Assembly (NCBI RefSeq): GCF_001884105.1
Contig: NZ_MACI01000022.1
Location: forward strand, 1-64,000
Direction of reading: 5' to 3'
Length of the DNA: 64,000 nucleotides
From: Bacillus luti
GTDB lineage: Bacteria; Bacillota; Bacilli; Bacillales; Bacillaceae_G
The notes below the pieces were generated by a model, which made no database searches, had not been told where the DNA came from, and worked only from the letters and a program-made list of their open reading frames with translations. The position numbers were made by a program, and so were the translations under genes. Positions 53,607-61,061 of this stretch are shown one piece after another. Each line of letters opens with the position of its first letter. Position 1 is the first letter of the stretch.

Positions 53607-53775
53607 GATAAGTCTCCTTTATATAAAGTTAATTATGAACTATCGTAGTAAATTTCATCATATCATTGTTACGGAAGGAAGGGAAGTTGGTTTGAAAATT
53701 CATATAATTCTTCACAGTGTTCATTCGTTACGATACAATTAAAATGTTAATGTTTGTAAAAAAGGGGATAGACAT

Positions 53776-54468
53776 ATGTCACATTATATTTTATTAGTTG
53801 AAGATGATATCTCAATTCAAGAGATGGTGGGAAAATATTTAATGAAAGAAGGCTTTCAAGTTACAATTGCGTCTGATGGAGAAGAAGGGGTGCAAGCCTT
53901 TTTTAAATCACCTTTTGATTTAGTTATCCTCGATATCATGATGCCGAAGTTAGATGGATTAGAGGTTGTACGTATTATTCGTGAGAAGAGTGCAGTTCCG
54001 GTTTTAATGATGTCAGCAAAAGATACAGATGTTGATAAAGCTGTTGGATTAGGACTTGGAGCAGATGATTACATCTGTAAGCCATTTTCGATGATTGAAT
54101 TGGCTGCACGTGTAAAAGCAGGTATTCGAAGATCTACGAAATATTCAGCGACAGAAACAACCGAAAAAATGATTCGGATTGGTGATTTAACCATAGATTC
54201 AATCAACTTTACTGTGGAGAAAAATGGGAAGCCTCTCAAACTTACTTTAAAAGAATTTGAGATTTTAAAACTGTTCGTAAAGAATCAAAATCGTGTATTT
54301 ACGAAAGCACAAATATATACGTTAGTTTGGAATGAAGAGTATTACGGTGATGATAATGTTATTAATGTTCATATGAGAAGATTGCGTGAGAAAATCGAAA
54401 ATGATCCATCTAATCCAGAATATATTAAAACGTTATGGGGCATCGGCTATAAGCTGGAAGTGATGTAG
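53776..54468 (+). CDS. OmpR-family response regulator of an ABC transporter module
   Basis: 230 residues. The receiver domain has the acidic pair near 9-10 (VEDDIS) and phospho-acceptor Asp in VILDIMMPKLDG near 53, and the conserved Lys in ICKPFSM. A winged-helix domain follows (about 130-228) and ends WGIGYKLEV. AAAAGGGG precedes the ATG. The kinase gene starts 1 base after its stop. Its likely target is the triple GTAAGAA repeat before the ABC ATPase gene at 55531. Confidence 0.9.
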   Translation: MSHYILLVEDDISIQEMVGKYLMKEGFQVTIASDGEEGVQAFFKSPFDLVILDIMMPKLDGLEVVRIIREKSAVPVLMMSAKDTDVDKAVGLGLGADDYICKPFSMIELAARVKAGIRRSTKYSATETTEKMIRIGDLTIDSINFTVEKNGKPLKLTLKEFEILKLFVKNQNRVFTKAQIYTLVWNEEYYGDDNVINVHMRRLREKIENDPSNPEYIKTLWGIGYKLEVM

Positions 54469-54469
54469 T

Positions 54470-55405
54470 ATGGTCAATTTGTTAATGGGCATTATTTTTA
54501 TATTGATATGTATCATTTACATACAATATAAAATGAGAAAAACTAGTAGCAAAAATTTACGATACACATATGAAAAGTTGGAAAGTATTGTGAATGAAAA
54601 AACAGGTGAGAAGTTACTCGTTATGACGGATGATCAAGAATTACAAAAGTTATTAGTGGCAATCAATCATTTATTAGATGCAAAGCAGAAAACGAATGCA
54701 GATCACGCGAAAGTAGAAATTTCGATGAGAAAAATGCTTTCAAATATTTCACATGACTTAAAAACACCACTAACAGTTATTCTTGGATATACAGAAATGT
54801 TAAATAAGGATAAAACGATAAAAAAAGAAGAACAGCAAGTATTACTTGAAAAGGTGCATGTGAAAACATTAGAAGTCATGGAACTGATTCATAAGTTTTT
54901 TGATTTAGCAAAATTAGAATCAGGTGACAAAGCAATCGAGATAACAAAAGTCAATATGAATGAAGTTTGTCGTGAGAAAATTTTATCCTTTTATGATTTG
55001 GTGACAGCGAAAGGTTTTCAAGTTCATATTGATATACCGGAAAGAAATATATATGCACTTGGAAATGAAGAAGTATTAGGCAGGGTATTGAATAATTTAA
55101 TATCAAATGCGATTACATATGGAGACGATGGAAAGATGCTCGGTATGACGTTAAGAGATGATGAAACGAGTGTGTATATAGACGTATGGGACACGGGAAA
55201 AGGAATTGATGAGACTCATATTGATAAAGTGTTTGAGCGTATGTACACACTTGAAGATTCCAGAAATAGATTGTACCAAGGTAGCGGTTTAGGGTTAACG
55301 ATTACGAAAAGGCTTGTGGAGGCGATGGATGGAGAAATTCATCTTTCTAGTAAGCCGTATGAAAAAACGGCTTTTACAGTTGTATTAACAAAAATGCAGT
55401 TTTAG
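54470..55405 (+). CDS. Small sensor histidine kinase with a single membrane segment
   Basis: 311 residues. One hydrophobic segment at the N-terminus (about 4-20) and no extracellular domain, so the signal is probably sensed in the membrane or through a partner. The HisKA domain has NISHDLKTPLTVILGYTE near 98, and the HATPase domain shows NLISNAITYGDDG, DTGKGI and GSGLGLTIT boxes. It is translationally coupled to the response regulator. A terminator begins at its stop codon. Kinases of this shape are common next to peptide-antibiotic ABC transporters. Confidence 0.88.
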   Translation: MVNLLMGIIFILICIIYIQYKMRKTSSKNLRYTYEKLESIVNEKTGEKLLVMTDDQELQKLLVAINHLLDAKQKTNADHAKVEISMRKMLSNISHDLKTPLTVILGYTEMLNKDKTIKKEEQQVLLEKVHVKTLEVMELIHKFFDLAKLESGDKAIEITKVNMNEVCREKILSFYDLVTAKGFQVHIDIPERNIYALGNEEVLGRVLNNLISNAITYGDDGKMLGMTLRDDETSVYIDVWDTGKGIDETHIDKVFERMYTLEDSRNRLYQGSGLGLTITKRLVEAMDGEIHLSSKPYEKTAFTVVLTKMQF

Positions 55406-55439
55406 CTTGTAGAGCAGTAGATTCTACAAGCTTTTTTTC
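55404..55439 (+). terminator. Terminator of the two-component pair
   Basis: AGCTTGTAGA (55404-55413) pairs with TCTACAAGCT (55423-55432), then seven Ts. It separates the regulator genes from the ABC operon. Confidence 0.85.
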
Positions 55440-55442
55440 AGC

Positions 55443-55496
55443 GTAAGGAATTTGTAAGAAACGGGTAAGAAAAAAGAGATTTCCGTTGTCTATTAT
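55443..55496 (+). promoter_or_regulatory. Triple 11-bp direct repeat and promoter of the ABC operon
   Basis: GTAAGGA (55443), GTAAGAA (55454) and GTAAGAA (55465) start exactly 11 bp apart. A -10-like TATTAT is at 55491-55496 with a poor -35. This is the classic layout of an OmpR-type activator site overlapping the -35 region, so the adjacent response regulator is the obvious candidate binder. Confidence 0.6.
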
Positions 55497-55530
55497 AGAA
55501 GTATAAAGTAGTGCGAAAGGAGAAAATGAC

Positions 55531-56454
55531 ATGACATATATATTAAAAACGAATCAGCTAACGAAAGTGTTTAAAGGGAAAGAAGTTATTTCTAGCGTTA
55601 ACATGCATGTGAAAAAAGGAGAGATATACGGTTTCTTAGGACCGAATGGTGCAGGTAAAACAACGATTATGAAAATGATCACAAATTTAATAAAACCGAC
55701 GAGTGGTGATATTGAAATTTTCGGTGAGAAGTTAACAGACACATCTTATGAAGTATTAAAAAGAATGGGGACAATTATTGAATATCCAGTTTTTTATGAG
55801 AAACTAACGGCGCAGGAAAACTTAGAATTACATTGTGAATATATGGGCTATTACGATAAGAACGCCATTGAGCATGCTTTAAATTTAGTAAAACTGCACG
55901 GTATAGATGAGAAAAAAGTAAAAGATTTTTCATTAGGGATGAAACAACGACTCGGTATTGCAAGGGCAATCATGACAAAACCAGAGCTACTTATTTTAGA
56001 TGAACCGATTAACGGTTTAGATCCAATTGGTATTAAAGAATTGCGAGATTTATTTAAAATGCTCTGCAAAGAATATGGCATTACTTTATTAGTTTCTAGT
56101 CATATTTTAGGCGAGATGGAACAAATGGCAGATACAATTGGCGTTATTCAAAATGGGAAACTAATAAAAGAAGTTTCAATGAAGAGTATTAATGGAAAAC
56201 AAACAGAGTACATTGAAATCACTGTTCCTGATGTGAAACGGGCGGCTTATGTTTTAGAAGATAAACTCGGTATAAAAAATTACAAAATAATGAGTGGAAA
56301 CATGATTCGTGTGTATGATACGGCAGCGTCTCAGCAAGCTATTTCAAAAGCACTTATTATGAACGATGTAGAAATTGAAAGTATTAATAAGAAACATAGT
56401 TCCTTAGAGGAATATTTCTTAAATGTAATGGATGGAGAGGGCATTCATGCTTAA
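55531..56454 (+). CDS. ABC transporter ATPase, BcrA/lantibiotic-resistance type
   Basis: 307 residues. Walker A GPNGAGKTT near 38-46, signature FSLGMKQRLGIARA near 131, Walker B LLILDEPINGLDP near 153 and an H-loop His in SSHILGEM. A C-terminal extension of about 85 residues is usual for BcrA/NisF-type ATPases, which pair with ABC-2 permeases to clear peptide antibiotics from the membrane. AAAGGAG precedes the ATG. Its last 8 bases overlap a 53-codon gene. Confidence 0.9.
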   Translation: MTYILKTNQLTKVFKGKEVISSVNMHVKKGEIYGFLGPNGAGKTTIMKMITNLIKPTSGDIEIFGEKLTDTSYEVLKRMGTIIEYPVFYEKLTAQENLELHCEYMGYYDKNAIEHALNLVKLHGIDEKKVKDFSLGMKQRLGIARAIMTKPELLILDEPINGLDPIGIKELRDLFKMLCKEYGITLLVSSHILGEMEQMADTIGVIQNGKLIKEVSMKSINGKQTEYIEITVPDVKRAAYVLEDKLGIKNYKIMSGNMIRVYDTAASQQAISKALIMNDVEIESINKKHSSLEEYFLNVMDGEGIHA

Positions 56455-56608
56455 TGGATTGTTAGTGAATCTAGTAAGCGGATTGATCGTAATGTTCATA
56501 AGTGGGATTTTATATTATAGAAAACCAGAGCGGAAATGGTTGTTAATTCTACTAGTGATAGGAATGTTAAGCTTCGTTACTGCTGGAATTAGAATGTTAG
56601 CAGAGTAG
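56447..56608 (+). CDS. 53-residue two-helix membrane peptide in the ABC operon
   Basis: ATG 56447 overlaps the end of the ATPase gene by 8 bases and follows GGAGAGGG (56434-56441); TAG is at 56606-56608. Two hydrophobic helices (about 4-24 and 31-48) are joined by a basic turn (YYRKPERKW). Its placement between ATPase and permease, with coupled start, argues for a real subunit or regulator of the transporter. No family recognised; it is short enough to be missed in routine annotation. Confidence 0.65.
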   Translation: MLNGLLVNLVSGLIVMFISGILYYRKPERKWLLILLVIGMLSFVTAGIRMLAE

Positions 56609-56642
56609 AGACAGTTATATAAAGAATGGAGGCGCGGTTTAT

Positions 56643-57341
56643 ATGTTTAAATTAATGAAGCTCGAATGGAAGAAACATCAACTATCTAGTTACTTTAAAG
56701 GGGTAGCGATTTGCATTATAGCCATTTTTGTTGCAGTAAACATTATGGGGTTGGGAGTGAAAAGTGAAGTAGACGCGGCGCTCACTGATTTCACAAAATA
56801 TATGACCTTAGCAAACATCTTTATTAGGATGACATTTCTAATTTTTAGTTCGGTCATTTTATCACGGTTAGTAATTGATGAGTATAAGAACAAAACAATG
56901 CAACTATTGTTTATGTATCCATTGCAAAGAAAAATGTTAATGAGGGCGAAGTTAACAATTGTTTTTAGTTTTTGTTTTGTGAGCATGATTATTGCTACTT
57001 TCATTATTAGTTTGCTCATACTTTTTATGAATCCAATGATAGGAGTAATTGAAACGCCTGTTACGATGGGTGAAATAATAGCTACCGTTCCAGCTACTTT
57101 TATAAATGCATTTATGATATCTGGTATAAGTTTAATTCCTTTATTTTTTGGGATGAGAAAGAAATCGGCACCGACAACAATTACTTCTGCAGTAATAATC
57201 GGGATGATAATGAACAGTAACATTGGAAGCAATCAAGTAAGTTTTTATAGTTTTATAGCTATCCCAATTGTGCTCTGTTTATTAGGGATTTTTATTAGTT
57301 ATCTTTCATATCGTAAAATCGACAAGGTCGATGTGGCGTAA
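56643..57341 (+). CDS. ABC-2-type permease, first copy
   Basis: 232 residues with six hydrophobic segments, an ABC-2/BcrB-like permease. The motif LVIDEYKNKTMQLLFMYPLQRKMLM is the characteristic cytoplasmic loop. It is paralogous to the permease at 58270: both begin M-x-L-M-K-L-E-x-K-K and share the IDEYKNKT loop and ISLIPL(F/Y)FGMRK motif. Together they resemble the EG pair of LanFEG transporters. GGAGG precedes the ATG. Confidence 0.85.
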   Translation: MFKLMKLEWKKHQLSSYFKGVAICIIAIFVAVNIMGLGVKSEVDAALTDFTKYMTLANIFIRMTFLIFSSVILSRLVIDEYKNKTMQLLFMYPLQRKMLMRAKLTIVFSFCFVSMIIATFIISLLILFMNPMIGVIETPVTMGEIIATVPATFINAFMISGISLIPLFFGMRKKSAPTTITSAVIIGMIMNSNIGSNQVSFYSFIAIPIVLCLLGIFISYLSYRKIDKVDVA

Positions 57342-57375
57342 AGTAAGTTTAAAACAACAACGAACTGGGGTATGA

Positions 57376-58245
57376 ATGTTGAAAAAAATAATAGTAATTG
57401 CAATTTTATTTCTGACAATTGCTAGTGTAGTTTTTGGTTTTAAGACATTTCAGGGGAAAGATTTTAAGAAAGAAAAGTCTTTTGAGATAAATAATATAAA
57501 AGAAATCGAAGTGGATAATGAAAATTGGGATATTGAATTTAAAAGTACAGACGCTAATAAAATAGTAATTTCCGCTCAAGGTCAACAAGTGGATAAAATA
57601 GATTCTGTCAAAATAGAAAATAACGAAAATAAAATTATAGTTAAGCAAAAACAAAAGGCGACCAGATTTTTTAATGGTTTTACGTTTAGGAAGGGAAATA
57701 TTATAACTATAGCTATTCCGAAGAAAGAAATAGATACAATTGTATTAAATAATAACTCGGGTGATGTGAAAATAAGCAATATAGTAGTAAAAAGTATCGT
57801 TACAAAAAGCAAGTCTGGAGATGAAATGATTGTAGGACTATCAGCAGAGAAAGGTGAATTCATATCGCAAAGTGGAGAGTTAGCTGTAAAAGATAGTTCA
57901 GTACAAGAGTTAAACATAAAGTCTACGGCTGGCGATAATTATATAACAAATGTAAACAACGTAAATATGAACATCACTTCAACATCCGGTGAAGTATTAC
58001 TGAAAGATATAAAAGAAGGAAAATCATTATTTATAGAAACAAAATCAGGAGATATTGGCGTAAGGTATAAAGGTGTTCCGGATTCATTGAAACTTACAGC
58101 TAAAAGTAATTCGAATGACATACTGGTGAATGTAAACGGATTGAAGAAAGACAAGAATACTGAAAAGATAATAGAAGGAATCATTGGTGATGCAAAAAAC
58201 GAAGTGAAGATTTTAAGTAAAACAGGAGCAATTTATATTGATTAA
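57376..58245 (+). CDS. DUF4097-family beta-helical surface protein
   Basis: 289 residues. An N-terminal membrane segment (about 4-22) anchors an extracytoplasmic domain with repeating SGD/SGE turns (NNSGDVKI, KSGDEMI, TSGEVLL, KSGDIGV), the pattern of the DUF4097 beta-helix seen in LiaG-like proteins. The role is unknown; it may sense or bind the peptide handled by the transporter. It sits between the two permease genes with small gaps. The ATG follows a weak ACTGGGG site, and the TTG at 57379 is an alternative. Confidence 0.8.
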   Translation: MLKKIIVIAILFLTIASVVFGFKTFQGKDFKKEKSFEINNIKEIEVDNENWDIEFKSTDANKIVISAQGQQVDKIDSVKIENNENKIIVKQKQKATRFFNGFTFRKGNIITIAIPKKEIDTIVLNNNSGDVKISNIVVKSIVTKSKSGDEMIVGLSAEKGEFISQSGELAVKDSSVQELNIKSTAGDNYITNVNNVNMNITSTSGEVLLKDIKEGKSLFIETKSGDIGVRYKGVPDSLKLTAKSNSNDILVNVNGLKKDKNTEKIIEGIIGDAKNEVKILSKTGAIYID

Positions 58246-58269
58246 GTCTTAAACGGGAGGAGGACCATC

Positions 58270-58962
58270 ATGCTACGTCTTATGAAGCTAGAACTGAAGA
58301 AATTTAAACTCGGCTGGTACGTGAAGAGAGCAGTAATTGCAAATCTTGTTATACTGGCATTATTGATTTTTGTTAGCATCGTTTCTCAAATAGAGGGAGA
58401 TCCAGAAATAAGAGATCCGCAGGCGATTTTGTTAATGGCTAGTTCAATAGTAAGAGCAACATTTATTATTTTTGGTGCTATACTAATAGCTAAGTTAATA
58501 ATTGATGAATATAAAAACAAAACAATATTATTGATGTTTTCTTATCCAATTAATCGGAAGAAAATAATGATTAGTAAGTTGGCTATTACAGCAATATTAA
58601 CATTCATAACAGTTATTTTATCTAATATTTTTGTAGTAGGAATTTTCATTGGAATAGATAGTTATTTTTCGATTCTTTCTAATCCATTTACATTAGATCA
58701 ATTGATTCAAGAAGGGATAAATCTCGTTCCTTTAGCCATTGCCACTGCTGGAATAAGCTTAATTCCTCTATACTTCGGAATGCGTAAACGTTCAGTGCCA
58801 ACTACTATTGTTTCGTCTATTATAGTTGTACTAATCGCAATTAATAACCCACCAATATTTCCTATAGCGACCTTTCTTCCTCTTCAATTCGCATTTGCAG
58901 CGATTGGTGTGGCGATTGCTTATTATGGGATTAGAAATATTGAGAGAGAAGATGCAATATAA
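58270..58962 (+). CDS. ABC-2-type permease, second copy
   Basis: 230 residues with six hydrophobic segments. It is paralogous to the permease at 56643 (IIDEYKNKTILLMFSYPINRKKIM loop and ISLIPLYFGMRKRS), probably the second half of a heterodimeric membrane channel served by the ATPase at 55531. GGGAGGAGG precedes the ATG. A bidirectional terminator follows, ending the operon. Confidence 0.86.
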   Translation: MLRLMKLELKKFKLGWYVKRAVIANLVILALLIFVSIVSQIEGDPEIRDPQAILLMASSIVRATFIIFGAILIAKLIIDEYKNKTILLMFSYPINRKKIMISKLAITAILTFITVILSNIFVVGIFIGIDSYFSILSNPFTLDQLIQEGINLVPLAIATAGISLIPLYFGMRKRSVPTTIVSSIIVVLIAINNPPIFPIATFLPLQFAFAAIGVAIAYYGIRNIEREDAI

Positions 58963-58986
58963 AGTTTCACATGAAACAAGTTACAG

Positions 58987-59021
58987 GAAAAGACAAGGTG
59001 AATCAATACCTTGTCTTTTTC
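58987..59021. terminator. Bidirectional terminator between the ABC operon and dinB-type gene
   Basis: GAAAAGACAAGGT (58987-58999) pairs with ACCTTGTCTTTTTC (59008-59021). Confidence 0.85.
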
Positions 59022-59026
59022 TGTCG

Positions 59027-59530
59027 TTACATTTTTGGAGCTTCCATCCCGGCCGCAGCCCATTCTTCTTTTGCAGGACCATATACGCCAGGGACTGTTA
59101 AGCCAGCTTGTCGCATTAAAACTGTCATTTGTCCGCGGTGGTGATTTTGATGATTAATAAGCGTCATTAAAAATATAGAATTCGGCATAGGGCGACCAAA
59201 GAAGTCATTAATAGTCGCTAAGTCTTTATCAGTCCATTCACTTTGAAGTGCTTCAACAAAAGCTGCATTTACTTTACGATATTGATCAGCAATTGTTGTA
59301 GCAGAAGTCGGTACAGGATAATCTTTCGTTTCCCCTTCAAACTTAAGCCCTGTGCCAGATAGCATAACCGGAATGGCCGTCACGATATGCCAAGCAACTC
59401 TGCCTAACGTCCAGTGTCCAGGTGCAATTTCCTGTGATAAAGATTCATCTGTTAATGCATCGAGCATCTTCTGAGTAGATTCAGCCTCGTATTTCCATGA
59501 TTGTAAAAAGCCTTCAATTGTTTGGTACAT
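59027..59530 (-). CDS. DinB-family protein
   Basis: 167-residue four-helix bundle protein of the DinB/YfiT type (a thiol-transferase-like metalloprotein family, unrelated to the E. coli polymerase DinB). The three metal-binding His are in GRVAWHIV, LINHQNHHRG and a nearby HW segment. GGAGGGA precedes the ATG. The substrate is unknown. It is convergent with the ABC operon. Confidence 0.85.
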   Translation of the reverse strand: MYQTIEGFLQSWKYEAESTQKMLDALTDESLSQEIAPGHWTLGRVAWHIVTAIPVMLSGTGLKFEGETKDYPVPTSATTIADQYRKVNAAFVEALQSEWTDKDLATINDFFGRPMPNSIFLMTLINHQNHHRGQMTVLMRQAGLTVPGVYGPAKEEWAAAGMEAPKM

Positions 59531-59663
59531 AGTTATCCCTCCTAATTATGTTCATAGGTTAAGTTCGAGACACTTGATTTATTCCCTTTTAATAGAAAAA
59601 AATTCATTACATATTGTTACAATATAAAAATAATTAGAAAATATTTGTAGAATTGTCAGGAAT

Positions 59664-59693
59664 CGAATGTGTTCATTCGTATATATAACGAAT
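59664..59693. promoter_or_regulatory. Overlapping ATTCG palindromes before the ECF sigma gene
   Basis: CGAATG (59664-59669) pairs with CATTCG (59674-59679), and ATTCGT (59675-59680) pairs again with ACGAAT (59688-59693), so three half-sites make two nested palindromes. A GGAATC and CGTATA pair nearby resembles an ECF promoter but with a short spacer of about 14. It could be an operator for the gene pair that follows. Confidence 0.4.
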
Positions 59694-59710
59694 AGAGAAT
59701 GGGATAAAGC

Positions 59711-60268
59711 GTGGTGATAAGGGTGAAAGATATAGAAATAGTAGAAGGTCTTCGAAAACAGGATATGTTAGCTTTACATACAGCAATTGATCGATATGGG
59801 GGGTTAATTTATAGGGTGGTTCACAGTGTGTTAGATACGGCACATAGTAAGGTGCTAGTGGATGAATGTGTTGATGATATTTTATTAATCGTTTGGTACA
59901 ACATTAGCAGTTACGATGAAAATCGTGGGAAGTTTAGGAATTGGCTTATATCCGTTGCGAAATTTAAAGCCATTGATTATAAACGAAAAAGTAATAAGGC
60001 TTACCAATTACAAGAGTTTCATCAAGAAATATATGAAGAAGGGGAAGATGTTAATTTAACAACAGAAGAGCGAAATCATAATTTTTACGTCTTAATTAAA
60101 GAATTGAACGAAAAAGATAAGGAAATTTTTATAAAAAGGTATTTAGATGAATATAGCGTACAAGAAATAGCACTTGAATTCGGTATGACCCGAGATACGG
60201 TGTATAGCAGGCTTTCGAGAGGGAGAAAGAAATTGAAGAAGCTGTTAGGAGGGAAAAGAAATGAATAA
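59711..60268 (+). CDS. ECF-type RNA polymerase sigma factor
   Basis: 185 residues. Region 2 (about 20-90, ILLIVWYNISSYDENRGKFRNWLISVAKFKAIDYKRK) and region 4 (about 125-180, LNEKDKEIFIKRYLDEYSVQEIALEFGMTRDTVYSRLSRGRKKL) are joined without region 3, as in ECF sigmas. The start is uncertain: GTG at 59711, 59714 or 59723. Its stop overlaps the next gene by 8 bases, the usual coupling to an anti-sigma factor. Target promoters are unknown. Confidence 0.87.
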   Translation: MVIRVKDIEIVEGLRKQDMLALHTAIDRYGGLIYRVVHSVLDTAHSKVLVDECVDDILLIVWYNISSYDENRGKFRNWLISVAKFKAIDYKRKSNKAYQLQEFHQEIYEEGEDVNLTTEERNHNFYVLIKELNEKDKEIFIKRYLDEYSVQEIALEFGMTRDTVYSRLSRGRKKLKKLLGGKRNE

Positions 60269-60932
60269 AGAAAAATTGCTTCAGGAATTAAATAATTTGC
60301 AGTATGGTGATAATTTTGTAGAAGATTATAGAAATGATAAAAAAATAGATAAAAAGAAAATAGATCGTACAAAAGAAGTTGTAACAAAAACAATTTTAAT
60401 GAAACGTTGTTATGAGACCGTACAAGAAGAATCACAGGGGAGTGAAGAGGTTTTATATAGTATGTTTACTGAAAATCCTTGCGTGAAAAACTGGCAGACA
60501 GGTATAACGATGACATTAGGGGTAGGCGTTCTTGCGATGAACTTCGGTATTAACAATGTGCTAATCGTTACAAATAAAAAGTTATATGTGTTTTTTGTGG
60601 ATCGTTATTATAATGAAGTGGACTTAAAAGTATGTTTATTAAACGAAATAGTTTCTATAAAAACAATATTAGACCGTAAAGGTGGAAGCGAATTTCTTTA
60701 TATAAAGTATAAAAATGATAAAGAATACGTATTGTTAGGAAATGCTGATGATTACAGAGAGTTATTTCAAATAGTAGGTGGATTGAAAATAGCAACCGGA
60801 ATAGAATTAAGATTGCTGGATAAAAAATTAAAGAGAAAGTTAACGTTAAAACGTAGTATATTCAATATAATTATGTATTCACTTGTTATATATTTTATGT
60901 ACAAAGCTTATATTAATTTTATCCCGCATTAA
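60261..60932 (+). CDS. Sigma-factor partner, probable membrane-anchored anti-sigma
   Basis: 223 residues. A soluble N-terminal region and a middle beta-rich region (about 85-185) resembling a bacterial PH-like domain are followed by one C-terminal membrane helix (about 200-218). It overlaps the ECF sigma gene, so regulation of that sigma is the natural guess. The last codons (ATC CCG CAT TAA, after TTT at 60918-60920) come from the inserted bcr1 copy; without the insert the frame would end F-M-P-stop. AGGAGGG precedes the ATG. Confidence 0.7.
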   Translation: MNKEKLLQELNNLQYGDNFVEDYRNDKKIDKKKIDRTKEVVTKTILMKRCYETVQEESQGSEEVLYSMFTENPCVKNWQTGITMTLGVGVLAMNFGINNVLIVTNKKLYVFFVDRYYNEVDLKVCLLNEIVSIKTILDRKGGSEFLYIKYKNDKEYVLLGNADDYRELFQIVGGLKIATGIELRLLDKKLKRKLTLKRSIFNIIMYSLVIYFMYKAYINFIPH

Positions 60933-61019
60933 CGGGCAGTAAAACTCCTACTTTAAAATTCGGCTGGAGTGAAGAAGTGGGAGATGAACAAAACCCTACT
61001 GATTATAGTTTCACTTTAT
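60918..61019. mobile_element. Shortened bcr1-type repeat with TTTAT target duplication
   Basis: A 92-base element (60923-61014) between TTTAT copies at 60918-60922 and 61015-61019. Its ends match the 147-base copy at 25681 (CCC GCxTTAACGGGCAGTAA at one end, AGTTTCAC T at the other), but the inner region with the right arm of the main hairpin is missing. It provides the stop codon of the upstream gene. Confidence 0.75.
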
Positions 61020-61029
61020 GCCATGATAG

Positions 61030-61061
61030 AAAAGCCAGCTTCATATATGAAGCTGGCTTTT
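61030..61061. terminator. Perfect 32-base terminator palindrome after fhuB
   Basis: AAAAGCCAGCTTCATA with its exact complement (61030-61061); it ends the minus-strand siderophore operon and can also serve the plus-strand gene before it. Confidence 0.88.
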
